Positions 10,637 through 19,168 of a stretch of 64,000 nucleotides of DNA are shown here, one piece after another. The position numbers were made by a program, and so were the translations under genes. The notes below the pieces were generated by a model. The model worked only from the letters and a program-made list of their open reading frames with translations, was not told where the DNA came from and searched no databases. The DNA is from Propioniferax innocua. Its GTDB lineage: Bacteria; Actinomycetota; Actinomycetes; Propionibacteriales; Propionibacteriaceae. The stretch lies in assembly GCF_006716235.1 (NCBI RefSeq), contig NZ_VFOR01000002.1:620001-684000 (forward strand), read 5' to 3'. How positions within the stretch are numbered: the first letter of the stretch is position 1; every line of letters begins with the position of its first letter.

Positions 10637-11668
10637 AGCGCGCGTCAGAGCGTCGCGGATCGTCCGCGCCCGCCCCGAACCAACGCCCTCGACGGCCAGC
10701 AACTCGGCATGCGTCGCACCCATGAGCCCTTGGAGGTCGCCGAAGGCTTCCACCAGTCGTGCCGCGATCGTCACCGGAAGGCGCGGCACCTGGGCGAGCT
10801 GCCGGTATCCCAACGGCCGTAGCCGCGTCTCGAGTACCTCAGGAAAGCCGAGGGTCCGTGCCACGGTCACCGGGTCGACCAATTCCTCATCGAGCAGTTC
10901 CTCCAACGCCTTCGCCCCGTCGGATTCGTCATCTCCGTAGTCACAGTTCAGTAGCTCGGGCAGCCGCTCGGTATCCACGATGATCTCCAGGAGTTGGAGT
11001 TCCAGCAGCCGACCGTCGGAGCCCAGTTCAGCGACGTATCCGGCGGTCTCCTCCTCGAGCCGACGCACACGTTCCCAACGCTGCGCGACGACCACGAGGT
11101 CACGGACCGTCACCTGGTCCTGGATCTCCAACATCGAGAGGCGGTCCAGAACCTGCTGCAACCGCTCCTGGTATCGCTGCAGTGTCTGCATCGCCTGATT
11201 CGCACGGACGAGAATCGCTGCCGGCGGGTCGACCGGGTAACGCCGGCCCTCCACATAGAGCGAAATGCTGCCCATCGACGCTGACACCGCCACCACCGGC
11301 AGATGTGTCTGCCGCGCCACTCGCTCGGCCGTGCGATGCCGGGTGCCGGTCTCGACCGCGGGCAGCGTCGGATCGGGCATCAGGTGAATCCCCGCACTGT
11401 GGATGCGTTCGACGTCGGCGCTGCACAGAATCGCACCGTCCATCTTCGCGAGCTCACGGAGGTTCGTGGCGGTGAACGGCGCATCCAGTGCAAAACCACC
11501 GGTGCAGATGGAGTCGAGGACGCGATTGCCACCCAGAACGACCAATGCGCCGGTGCCACCGCTGACGATTCGATCCAGCCCTTCGCGCAGCCGTGTTCCC
11601 GTGGCGAGTTGCGCACGGTAACGACGCAACCGTGCCTCGTCGTTCGATCGATCGGTCATGGTCCTCAC
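10613..11668 (-). CDS. disA: DNA integrity scanning protein DisA (diadenylate cyclase)
   Basis: A 351-residue enzyme that makes c-di-AMP from two ATP and scans DNA for branched lesions. The N-terminal DAC domain shows the ATP-site motifs MDGAILCS and TRHRTAER. A helical spine follows in the middle (LQRYQERLQQVLDRLSMLE). The C-terminal helix-hairpin-helix DNA-binding part reads LLAVEGVGSGRARTI. Its GTG start overlaps the radA TGA by four bases (GTGA), which indicates translational coupling. RadA-DisA pairing is well known, and RadA modulates DisA. An in-frame ATG nine bases later is an alternative start. The 3' end lies in a tandem repeat. Confidence 0.95.
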   Translation of the reverse strand: MRTMTDRSNDEARLRRYRAQLATGTRLREGLDRIVSGGTGALVVLGGNRVLDSICTGGFALDAPFTATNLRELAKMDGAILCSADVERIHSAGIHLMPDPTLPAVETGTRHRTAERVARQTHLPVVAVSASMGSISLYVEGRRYPVDPPAAILVRANQAMQTLQRYQERLQQVLDRLSMLEIQDQVTVRDLVVVAQRWERVRRLEEETAGYVAELGSDGRLLELQLLEIIVDTERLPELLNCDYGDDESDGAKALEELLDEELVDPVTVARTLGFPEVLETRLRPLGYRQLAQVPRLPVTIAARLVEAFGDLQGLMGATHAELLAVEGVGSGRARTIRDALTRAAEASLNE

Positions 11669-13119
11669 TGCTCCTTGTGCAATGCCACCACAGTATCCAC
11701 GCCATCGGAAACGCCTCGGCCTTCATCTCGTTGAGACGAACGATCGAGTTTCACCGCCCGAAGGGCGTCGACGAGGGTGTTCGCCTCGAAGACCTTCATC
11801 CCCTGCAACCGAGCCTCCCGAACACCGTCACTGCCCGAGGGCACGATCGCCGCACCGAAACCGAGCCGGTGAGCTTCCAACAGGCGTCGACCGATCCCGG
11901 GGACTCGACGAAGCTCACCGGCCAGACCGACCTCCCCCATCGCCACGAACCGCTGCTGTGATCGAGCGATGCGGTTGCGGGCCGCGGACGCCAACGAGAT
12001 CGCGATGGCGAGATCGGCGCTCGGATCATTCACGCGCGCACCCCCGACCGTGGAGACGTAGAGATCGTGGTTGTGCACCGCGATCCCGGCCCTGCGATAC
12101 ACGACGGCGGCGATCATCGCGACTCGGCTGCCCTCGATCCCGTGGGTGGTGCGACGCGGGCTCTGCTGCCCCGCGGGAACCACGAGCGCCTGCATCTCCG
12201 CAAGCAGGGGACGGCGCCCTTCCATCGTGACCGTCACCGCCGTGCCGGGCACCGGTTCATCATGTCGGGATGTGAACAGACCCGAGGGATCGGGGACCTC
12301 GACGATGCCGTGCTCCACCATTTCGAAACAGCCAACCTCGTCCGCCGGACCGAACCGATTCTTGGTCGCACGCACCATGCGGAACCCGGAGTGGCGTTCA
12401 CCTTCGAAGGTGAGCACGACGTCGACGAGATGCTCCATGGTGCGCGGGCCTGCGATCGTGCCCTCCTTGGTGACATGGCCGACGATGATGACCGCCATGC
12501 CACGCCGCTTCGCCACTCGAACAAGCGCTCCCGTGGTCTCGCGGACCTGGCTCACTCCCCCGGCGGAACCATCGGCTTCGGCGGTGACGATGGTCTGCGC
12601 CGAATCGACCACGAGGAGAGATGGTTCCACCGCCTCGACCTGCCCGAGGATGGCGCCCAGATCATTCTCGGCGGCGAGATAGAGCTCATCCTCCACGGCA
12701 TCGGTCCGGGTGGCACGCAACCGCACCTGAGCTGCGGACTCCTCACCGGTGACGTACAACGTACGCCGCCCGGCGGCCGCCCATCTGGCCGCGACATCGA
12801 GCAGAAGCGTCGATTTTCCGACGCCCGGTTCGCCCGCCAGCAAGACCGCGGCCCCGGGCACGAGCCCACCGCCGAGCACCCGATCCAGCTCCTCGACACC
12901 GGTCAGATGACGATCAGCGGCCTGAGCGTCGACCGATCCGATGGGAACCGCCCGCGTGGTCGGCGCACTGGCACGAACCTCCGCGACCTTGGGCGCACCG
13001 ATCTCCTCGACGCTTCCCCACGTCTGGCATTCCCCGCACCGGCCGACCCACCGAACCGTGGTCCACCCACACTCGGTGCAGCGGTAACCATCGCTGGAAC
13101 GCTTCGAATTCTTGGCCAT
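11665..13119 (-). CDS. radA: DNA repair protein RadA
   Basis: A 484-residue RecA-like ATPase that helps process recombination intermediates. The N-terminal zinc finger has four Cys (YRCTECGWTT and GRCGECQTWGS). Walker A is GEPGVGKSTLLL, and the RadA-specific KNRFG motif is in ATKNRFGPADE. The C-terminal third is the Lon-protease-like domain (VSTVGGARVNDPSADLAIA). The ATG at 13119 has TAGAGT 6 bases upstream and no ribosome-binding site, so the mRNA is probably leaderless. The stop overlaps the disA start. Length is normal. Confidence 0.96.
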   Translation of the reverse strand: MAKNSKRSSDGYRCTECGWTTVRWVGRCGECQTWGSVEEIGAPKVAEVRASAPTTRAVPIGSVDAQAADRHLTGVEELDRVLGGGLVPGAAVLLAGEPGVGKSTLLLDVAARWAAAGRRTLYVTGEESAAQVRLRATRTDAVEDELYLAAENDLGAILGQVEAVEPSLLVVDSAQTIVTAEADGSAGGVSQVRETTGALVRVAKRRGMAVIIVGHVTKEGTIAGPRTMEHLVDVVLTFEGERHSGFRMVRATKNRFGPADEVGCFEMVEHGIVEVPDPSGLFTSRHDEPVPGTAVTVTMEGRRPLLAEMQALVVPAGQQSPRRTTHGIEGSRVAMIAAVVYRRAGIAVHNHDLYVSTVGGARVNDPSADLAIAISLASAARNRIARSQQRFVAMGEVGLAGELRRVPGIGRRLLEAHRLGFGAAIVPSGSDGVREARLQGMKVFEANTLVDALRAVKLDRSSQRDEGRGVSDGVDTVVALHKEQ

Positions 13120-13125
13120 GGCAGC

Positions 13126-13131
13126 ACTCTA
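13126..13131 (-). promoter_or_regulatory. Leaderless -10 box of radA
   Basis: TAGAGT on the minus strand lies 6 bases before the radA ATG. This is the expected distance for a transcript that begins at the start codon, and no Shine-Dalgarno sequence is present. Confidence 0.6.
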
Positions 13132-13200
13132 AGCGGGTGGTCCGACAGTTTCTGGGATTCACCCACAGGCCATCGCGTCGGATTCCCGATCGCGGTCCGA

Positions 13201-14034
13201 TCAGACGAGCGAGAACTCCCGCTGGGCCGGTACCACCTCGGCAAGCTCGGCCACGACGCGGTAGTCACCTGTCGGGATCTCACCGGACGCGGTGGCACAT
13301 CCGGCCGCGCTGCGGCCGATTCCCCACGTCACATCGGAGCTGATCCATGCGCCGGGAGCCAGCAGGGCAGACCGGGCGGGAATCACAGCGGCGCAGTCCT
13401 CGGTGGACCAGATCCGTTCGGTTCCGGTGAAGATCGTGACCTTGAGGTTGTCAGCCGATACCGGAAGGGTGCAGTTCGCGGTTCCGGTGTTGGTCACCAC
13501 AACACCGAACGGCTGTGCACCAGCGGCCTTGGAGACCTCATCGGCCCCGTCGACTGCCACCTCGAGCTGTTCAGGAGTGCATTCGGGTGCCTGGGCACGG
13601 GCCGGAGCCTCGGGTGCGGGCTGTTCCTCGGGCACGGGCGCGGGGGCCTCGTCAGCCTGTTCCTCGGCCTGCTGCTGTTCGTCCTCGAGCAGCGTCCCAT
13701 CGCCGGCGGGCGTCTCGGTTCCATCGGCCTCGGGCGAGGGCGCAGGGGCAGGTTCCTGGCCTCCTTCACCGCCGTTGTCTCCCTGACCGCCCTGTTCGTC
13801 CGGCCCGCCCGGCTCAGGATCAGCCGCGTTCTCCTCCGGAGGCGCGGACTCGTCGACGGCAGGAGCCGACGTCTCTGCAGCCTTCGGGTCACCATCGGTC
13901 GCGCCAGCGCTCAGACGCAGCGTCGCGGCCACGACGGCGGCGATGATGACGATGGCCGCGCCGATCACGACGGCGCGACGTACCCAGTAAGTACGCTCGC
14001 CTTCAGGACCCACGGGGTGCAGCAGTCCAAACAT
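13201..14034 (-). CDS. Membrane-anchored secreted protein with acidic Pro-rich linker (DUF4232-like C-terminus)
   Basis: A 277-residue protein of unknown function. Residues 1-18 are cytosolic and one transmembrane helix covers about 20-42 (VVIGAAIVIIAAVVAATLRL). A long linker rich in Pro, Glu, Asp and Gly runs to about residue 150. The C-terminal 125 residues form a compact domain with three or four Cys (PECTPEQLE, ANCTLPVS, STEDCAAV, AAGCATAS) that resembles DUF4232-type extracellular domains. The domain probably sits outside the membrane on the linker as a stalk. Start ATG 14034 has a TAAGCT box 7 bases upstream. It is divergent from mutY. Confidence 0.75.
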   Translation of the reverse strand: MFGLLHPVGPEGERTYWVRRAVVIGAAIVIIAAVVAATLRLSAGATDGDPKAAETSAPAVDESAPPEENAADPEPGGPDEQGGQGDNGGEGGQEPAPAPSPEADGTETPAGDGTLLEDEQQQAEEQADEAPAPVPEEQPAPEAPARAQAPECTPEQLEVAVDGADEVSKAAGAQPFGVVVTNTGTANCTLPVSADNLKVTIFTGTERIWSTEDCAAVIPARSALLAPGAWISSDVTWGIGRSAAGCATASGEIPTGDYRVVAELAEVVPAQREFSLV

Positions 14035-14041
14035 ATGCCCA

Positions 14042-14047
14042 AGCTTA
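14042..14047 (-). promoter_or_regulatory. Leaderless -10 box of the anchored Pro-rich protein gene
   Basis: TAAGCT on the minus strand is followed by 7 bases and the ATG at 14034. No ribosome-binding site lies between. Confidence 0.6.
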
Positions 14048-14108
14048 TGGAGACCGAACCGTTATCCTCGGTTGCCACGCCGCATCAGACCAGTTCTCGA
14101 GGAGCCCC

Positions 14109-14978
14109 ATGCACCCCCTGATCGCGCCAGTCTGCGAGTGGTACGTGGGGGCGGCACGTGATCTGCCATGGCGACGTGAATCATGCACACCCTGGGGCGT
14201 CATGGTGAGCGAGTTCATGCTTCAGCAGACGCCGGTCGCACGCGTCCTCGAACCGTGGCGGGCCTGGCTGGAACGATGGCCTACTCCGGCCGATCTCGCC
14301 GCCGAACCGGTGGGTGAGGCCATCCGCCAGTGGGGCAGGCTCGGATATCCCCGACGCGCTCAGCGTCTGCACAACGCCGCCGTCTCGATCACCACTGATC
14401 ATGGAGGCCGAGTCCCGGAGACCCGTGACGCACTGCGCGCGCTCCCCGGCGTCGGGGACTACACGGCGGCAGCCATCGCAAGCTTCGCATTCGGCCGTGC
14501 CGAAGTGGTGCTCGACACCAATGTGCGACGCGTCCTGGCCCGCGCGATCAACGGCGACGAGTTCCCACCCAACGCCGTCACCGCGGCCGAGAAGCGCCTG
14601 GGCGCCACGGTCATGCCCGTCGATGGGCCCTTCCCCGCAGCGATGTGGGCAGCGGCGTCCATGGAACTCGGTGCTCTGATCTGCACGGCCCGCAGCCCCG
14701 CCTGTGACCGGTGCCCCATCGCCGACTCCTGCGCCTGGGTCGCCGCCGGACGCCCTGCACACACCGGACCCCCACGTCGTGGCCAAGCCTTCGCAGGCAC
14801 CGACCGTCAGGTCCGCGGACGCATCATGGCCCTGCTCCGCGAGAGCGATATCGCTGTTCCCCGCCACCGCATCGCGACCGTCTGGCACGACGCCACCCAG
14901 CTCGACCGCGCGCTCACGAGCCTGTTGAAGGACGGCTTGGCAGTGGAAACCGATGCGGGTCTGACACTGCCGACCTGA
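14109..14978 (+). CDS. mutY: A/G-specific adenine glycosylase MutY, short form
   Basis: A 289-residue base-excision enzyme that removes adenine opposite 8-oxoguanine. The catalytic Glu is in SEFMLQQTPVARV. The helix-hairpin-helix is LPGVGDYTAAAIASFAFG with the catalytic Asp in VVLDTNVRRVL. The [4Fe-4S] cluster Cys follow the C-X6-C-X2-C-X5-C pattern (CTARSPACDRCPIADSC). It is shorter than E. coli MutY (about 350 aa) because the C-terminal NUDIX-like 8-oxoG-recognition domain is replaced by about 60 residues (QVRGRIMALLRESDIAVP). This short form is common in actinobacteria. GAGGAG precedes the ATG. Confidence 0.93.
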   Translation: MHPLIAPVCEWYVGAARDLPWRRESCTPWGVMVSEFMLQQTPVARVLEPWRAWLERWPTPADLAAEPVGEAIRQWGRLGYPRRAQRLHNAAVSITTDHGGRVPETRDALRALPGVGDYTAAAIASFAFGRAEVVLDTNVRRVLARAINGDEFPPNAVTAAEKRLGATVMPVDGPFPAAMWAAASMELGALICTARSPACDRCPIADSCAWVAAGRPAHTGPPRRGQAFAGTDRQVRGRIMALLRESDIAVPRHRIATVWHDATQLDRALTSLLKDGLAVETDAGLTLPT

Positions 14979-14993
14979 TCGGTTCAGGCCCCC

Positions 14994-15053
14994 TGAGTTC
15001 AGGACCTGTGAGTTCAGGACCTGTGAGTTCAGGACCTGTGAGTTCAGGACCTG
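14994..15053. repeat. 15-bp tandem repeat (4 copies) spanning the eamA-type gene stop codon
   Basis: Four perfect copies of TGAGTTCAGGACCTG fill most of the gap between the convergent mutY and EamA genes. On the minus strand the unit, read in the EamA frame, ends in HRS-stop. The C-terminal codons and the TGA are therefore repeated in frame downstream of the real stop (15044-15046). A diverged copy precedes the array near 14980. Confidence 0.92.
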
Positions 15054-15895
15054 TGAGAGGTACGCACGCTGCCGATGCTCGCAACCATGACGCAGACCAC
15101 CGCGGCCCATTCGACAGGACCGATGAACTCTCCCACCACGAGCATGCCGGCGATCGCGGCCGCCGCGGGCTCCAGCGACATGAGGATCCCGAAAACCGCC
15201 GGAGGGATGCGACGCAGGGCGATCATCTCCAGGCTGTAGGGGACAACGGTCGAGAGCAGTGCGACGAACAACCCGATGAGCCACACCCACGGGTCGTCGA
15301 GCCCCCGCACATCGGTGGGAGCCACCCATCCCGCGGCACCAAGCATGACGGGCGTCGCGATGAGCGTCCCGATCGTCGACCCGACCGCGAGTCCGCTGAT
15401 CCCTGTCCACCGACGCCCGGTGTGGGTACTGAGCACGATGTAGGCGCCCCACGCCGTCGCCGCCAGGAACGCGAAACCGACCCCGACAGGATCGAGGTCG
15501 CTCGGCGCCGCACCGAGCAGGGCCACGCCCGCCCCGGCGAGCAGGATCCAGCACCAGTCGCGCAGACGGCGGGAGCCAAGCGTCGCCACCGTGAGCGGCC
15601 CGAGGAATTCGATGGTCACCGCGGTTCCAAGGGGGATGCGGGCGATCGCCTGGTACAGCGATATGTTCATCACCGCCAGAGCTGCCCCGTAAGCGGTCAC
15701 GGCCGCCCAGTCACGAGGTGAGCGGCCCCGCAACCGTGGCATCGCGACCACCAGCAGCACGCAGGCCGCCAGAGCAAGACGCAGCCACACGAGAGTGGAG
15801 GGCTCGACGCGTCCGAACAGCAGTTTGGCGATGGCCGCACCGATCTGGATCGATGCGACGCTGCACGGCACCAGCCAGACACCCGAACCTCGCAC
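15044..15895 (-). CDS. EamA/RhtA-family metabolite exporter
   Basis: A 283-residue integral membrane protein with about ten hydrophobic helices in two EamA repeats, of the RhtA-like group of the drug/metabolite transporter superfamily. Members export amino acids such as threonine or homoserine. It reads SIQIGAAIAKLLF near the N-terminus, VTIEFLGPLTVA at the end of repeat 1 and FGILMSLEPAAAAIAGM near the end of repeat 2, both typical of RhtA. It starts at GTG 15895 with TAGTCT 6 bases upstream (leaderless). Its last codons and stop lie in the 15-bp tandem array. The substrate is not known. Confidence 0.85.
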   Translation of the reverse strand: MRGSGVWLVPCSVASIQIGAAIAKLLFGRVEPSTLVWLRLALAACVLLVVAMPRLRGRSPRDWAAVTAYGAALAVMNISLYQAIARIPLGTAVTIEFLGPLTVATLGSRRLRDWCWILLAGAGVALLGAAPSDLDPVGVGFAFLAATAWGAYIVLSTHTGRRWTGISGLAVGSTIGTLIATPVMLGAAGWVAPTDVRGLDDPWVWLIGLFVALLSTVVPYSLEMIALRRIPPAVFGILMSLEPAAAAIAGMLVVGEFIGPVEWAAVVCVMVASIGSVRTSHRS

Positions 15896-15901
15896 GCGCG
15901 C

Positions 15902-15907
15902 AGACTA
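15902..15907 (-). promoter_or_regulatory. Leaderless -10 box of the EamA exporter gene
   Basis: TAGTCT on the minus strand lies 6 bases before the GTG start at 15895, with no ribosome-binding site. Confidence 0.5.
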
Positions 15908-15921
15908 GTGCACGCACACCG

Positions 15922-15963
15922 AGGTGCCCGAGGACAGGTGCCCGGGGACAGGTGCCCGATGAA
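15922..15963. repeat. 14-bp tandem repeat (3 copies) downstream of the CgeB-like glycosyltransferase
   Basis: Three 14-bp units start at 15922, 15936 and 15950, all with AGGTGCCCG as core. They lie just after the stop of the minus-strand glycosyltransferase (15971) and before the EamA promoter. The stop is not inside the unit here. Confidence 0.85.
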
Positions 15964-15970
15964 AAGGGGG

Positions 15971-17842
15971 TCAGATGAAGATGTGGTCGTCCATCTGACC
16001 GAAGCCGACGACATTGGAGTTGGCGAGGATCTCGCTGTCGTCGGCGTTCCAGGTGTGGCCGCCCTCGCGTCCCCGTCTGGTGAGGGTGAAGTTGAAACGA
16101 TCCGAGCTGTATATGTGCCCCCCGGCTCGAACCACATCACCGAGGAACCTGGTGTCCTCACCACGTTGACGATCGGCGAATGGGATCTCCCTGAACACCT
16201 CGGCCGACCCCATGATCGTGGGGCCCATCACCAGATCGGTGAAGCGATGCTCACGCTCAACGAAACGCAGGGCGGTGATGTTGCGGTCCACCAGGCGAAC
16301 GAAATGCGCCTGTTTACCGACGATGTCGGCTCCCGAGTAGTCGAGTGCATGGAGCTGGTCACTCAAATAGTTGCTTCCATACTCATCGTCATCGTCCATC
16401 TTGGTGTAGACGTCGCCGGAGGCCATCTCGACCAGCCTGTTGAGGCAACTCCCCAGCAGCACCGTCGAGTCGGCCATCGTGTGCTGCATCTCCAGGCCGA
16501 GATGTCGGGCTCGTTCACGGGCCGCATCGGAGAGCTCGAAGCCGTGCGTCAGCAGACACAGCTCCACCTCGACATCAGCGAAGGCCACCGCGGTGTCGAG
16601 CACATGGTCCACCTGGTGGGGGCGGTTGGTGGAGACCAGCAACGAGACCGTGGGACGCTTCGCCCGATGCGCGTCGAGCCCCACCTGATCGAGGACCTGA
16701 TCGACACGCTGACCGTAGGTGTGCTCGCGCCAGATGCGACGCTGCCCCAGATGCACCATCCGGTCCCGAAGCTCGGGGCTGCGGACCAGAGCACGAAAGG
16801 TGTGACTGGCCTCCTCGGGCGTTGAGACGCGTGCCACCTCACTTTCGGGGAAGAACGATTCGATGGCCGGCGAGGGTGTCGAGACCACAGGTGTGCCGCA
16901 GGCGGTGATCTCGAACACACGACGCGCACACATGGTGCTCGAGCTGACCACCGAGTTCACATTGCAGAAGACCTTGTGGGCCCGGTAAGCACTGAGCATC
17001 TGCCGGTACTCGAGCGATCCGACCACATGCGCGTCCAGCGGTTCGGGAAACTGGTAGCGCTCGTCCTGCCCCAGGTACCGCGAATAGATCTCCAGCCCGT
17101 GTTCCATCTTGGCGGAGACCTCCGACGCCGCCCCCAGCAGCAGATCCATCTGCTCCCGGCGCTCGGGATATTTGTGCACGAAATACATACCCCCGAAGCC
17201 GATGTCCCGGGACGCATGCCCGGTACGGGGACGGATCGGGTTGTGGATGGCCGGTTGCGCTGCGAACGGCAGCAGGCCCGCGGTGCGCCCGAGGTCACGT
17301 TCGTAGCGGGGCAGGCATTCCGCATCAGTGGTCCACACGTGGTCGAAGAGTTTCGCGGTGTCGAGGAAATCCTCGTAGTGCACCGGATCCTCCTTGTTCC
17401 AGAACACCGTCGGGACCCCGAGTTCCCGGCAGCGTTCCACAAGCTCCACGAGGGCGGCGGCAGGCGCCGAGGCACCGGTGAGGTGGTATTGCCACAGATC
17501 GCCGTTGCCGTGCCACGCCGATTCGACGAACAGCAGGTCGATCAGCTGTCGGCCCTCTGCGTCAGCCACCTGCGTCGGCCAGGATTTGGGGGACAGCTCC
17601 ACCTGATCCCATTCGTAGGCGAAAGCGTCCTTCGAGAAGTCATCCATGATGACGCCGACGCGGAGGCCGCGCCGCGGTTCACGTTCGGGGTAAGGCCACG
17701 GTTCGTAGACGGGACGGCCACCGCTGTCGATACGTGCGGTCTCCGGGATGTCGGTCCGTTGCCGGGCCAGGAATGTTCTCGCCTGCCCGATTCCACCGGT
17801 CCGCAGGTGCCACAGCATGCGGCGAAGCGTTCGAGTATCCAC
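15971..17842 (-). CDS. Two-domain glycosyltransferase (CgeB-like GT plus GT2-like domain)
   Basis: A 623-residue protein. Residues 60-390 look like the CgeB/DUF3880-type glycosyltransferase: LRVGVIMDDFS, DLLFVESAWHGNGDLW, VFWNKEDPVHYEDF and a glycosyl_trans_1_2 part reading RRVFEITACGTPVVSTPS. Residues 400-623 resemble a GT2 fold: TVSLLVSTNRPHQVDH then the metal-binding run YTKMDDDDEYG. The GTG start at 17842 has GAAGGA 9 bases upstream. It diverges from a GT4 gene 84 bp away and probably belongs to the same surface-glycan locus. The sugar and acceptor are unknown. Confidence 0.82.
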   Translation of the reverse strand: MDTRTLRRMLWHLRTGGIGQARTFLARQRTDIPETARIDSGGRPVYEPWPYPEREPRRGLRVGVIMDDFSKDAFAYEWDQVELSPKSWPTQVADAEGRQLIDLLFVESAWHGNGDLWQYHLTGASAPAAALVELVERCRELGVPTVFWNKEDPVHYEDFLDTAKLFDHVWTTDAECLPRYERDLGRTAGLLPFAAQPAIHNPIRPRTGHASRDIGFGGMYFVHKYPERREQMDLLLGAASEVSAKMEHGLEIYSRYLGQDERYQFPEPLDAHVVGSLEYRQMLSAYRAHKVFCNVNSVVSSSTMCARRVFEITACGTPVVSTPSPAIESFFPESEVARVSTPEEASHTFRALVRSPELRDRMVHLGQRRIWREHTYGQRVDQVLDQVGLDAHRAKRPTVSLLVSTNRPHQVDHVLDTAVAFADVEVELCLLTHGFELSDAARERARHLGLEMQHTMADSTVLLGSCLNRLVEMASGDVYTKMDDDDEYGSNYLSDQLHALDYSGADIVGKQAHFVRLVDRNITALRFVEREHRFTDLVMGPTIMGSAEVFREIPFADRQRGEDTRFLGDVVRAGGHIYSSDRFNFTLTRRGREGGHTWNADDSEILANSNVVGFGQMDDHIFI

Positions 17843-17926
17843 CCTGTTCCGTCCTTCACAGCTCGTCGCGCAGCAGAGTAACAGCCTCCTCTGTTAGTCT
17901 CCCGTCGAGTGCGACAGGGGGTACCG

Positions 17927-19168
17927 ATGCGGATCATGCTGCTGACGCAGCACTTCCCACCGGAACCGGGGCCACAGTCGCGGCGTTGGGGCATGCTCGT
18001 GGCCCACTTCGCAAAGCGGGGCCACCGGATCGATGTCGTCGTCCCCCGGTGGCAGGAAACGACGGAATGGGTTCCCCCCGAAGGGGTCACCGTGCACACC
18101 GTCCGGAGCTTTGTGAGAGGTATCCGGCTGCAACGCAGGATCATGAACGAGGCTCTCACCACCCTCGGCTCCCTGGCCACGGGATGGCGCATCGCCCACG
18201 AGGGCCCCCGCACCGATGTCGTCATCGGTACCGTTCCGGCGCTGGGTGCACTCCCGATCGCCCTTGCGATCGGCAGGGGGCACAACATCCCCGTGGTCGC
18301 CGACATCCGCGACGCCTGGCCCGACATCATCCGTCACTGGCGTGAATGGGGAGACACCGGAACCTCCGATGAGGGCGGGCAGAAGAGCCTGTCGGTCGGC
18401 ATCATCATGTCGACGCTGGTACCGATCATCGATCGTGTCTACACCTCGATGGAGCGCTCCGCCGATCACGTCGTCACCACCACCGAGAGTCTTGCGCACG
18501 TGTTTCAGAACCGTGGCATCAAGGTCGATGCGATCCGCAACACCTCCTTCGGTCTGGTACCAGCTCCCTTGGATCCACCCGCCGAACGCCGCGACGGCAC
18601 CCTTCGCGTGCTCTACCTGGGCAACATCGGCCGAGCCCAACATCTCGCCACAGCGATCCGTGCCGCAGCCATCGCGCAGCAGCGCGGGGTTCCGGTACGG
18701 CTTCGTCTCGTGGGCGATGGCGCCGAGTCCACCGCCATGCGTCAGTTCAACGAACGTCTCGGCCATCCGGCTGAGGTGATCTCCCGCGTCGAGGCTGCTG
18801 AGGTGGCCGCAAGCTACGAATGGGCCGACACCGTGCTCGTGTGTCTGCGCCGGTGGCCGGGGATGCAGTGGACCGTGCCTTCCAAGCTCTATGAGATCCT
18901 GCAATGCGGACGCCACGTCAGCGCGAGCCTGCGCGGAGAGGCCGCAGCCATCGTTGCCGAGGCCCGTGCCGGTGACGTGGTGCCGCCCGAAGATCCAGAA
19001 GCACTCGCGGAACTGTGGGCCGAACTCCACGCCGACCGCCGTCGGCTCCAGAAACGTGGCCGGGGCCCCGAATGGGTTGCCGAACATGCCTCCCCCCACG
19101 AACTCGCCGAGAACTACCTGAGCCTGCTGACTCGCGTCGTGCAGCGCCGTCGGGAGTCCCGTGACTGA
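17927..19168 (+). CDS. Family 4-type glycosyltransferase
   Basis: A 413-residue GT-B enzyme of the WbuB/GT4 kind. The N-terminal domain begins MRIMLLTQHFPPEPGPQSRR. It has VVIGTVPALGALPIAL and VADIRDAWPDI, typical of this subgroup, and the C-terminal nucleotide-sugar domain has LRVLYLGNIGRAQ and PSKLYEILQCGRHV. ATG 17927 has AGGGGG 7 bases upstream; the frame extends six codons further without a ribosome-binding site. The 3' end overlaps the next glycosyltransferase by 8 bp. It heads a five-gene operon with a second GT, an ABC exporter and a DUF6270 protein. Confidence 0.86.
   Translation: MRIMLLTQHFPPEPGPQSRRWGMLVAHFAKRGHRIDVVVPRWQETTEWVPPEGVTVHTVRSFVRGIRLQRRIMNEALTTLGSLATGWRIAHEGPRTDVVIGTVPALGALPIALAIGRGHNIPVVADIRDAWPDIIRHWREWGDTGTSDEGGQKSLSVGIIMSTLVPIIDRVYTSMERSADHVVTTTESLAHVFQNRGIKVDAIRNTSFGLVPAPLDPPAERRDGTLRVLYLGNIGRAQHLATAIRAAAIAQQRGVPVRLRLVGDGAESTAMRQFNERLGHPAEVISRVEAAEVAASYEWADTVLVCLRRWPGMQWTVPSKLYEILQCGRHVSASLRGEAAAIVAEARAGDVVPPEDPEALAELWAELHADRRRLQKRGRGPEWVAEHASPHELAENYLSLLTRVVQRRRESRD

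Noticed and set aside
12067-14121. Open frame of 684 codons on the plus strand
   Set aside because: It lies antisense to radA and the Pro-rich anchored protein. The high-GC codon pattern opens the opposite strand, and no domain is visible.
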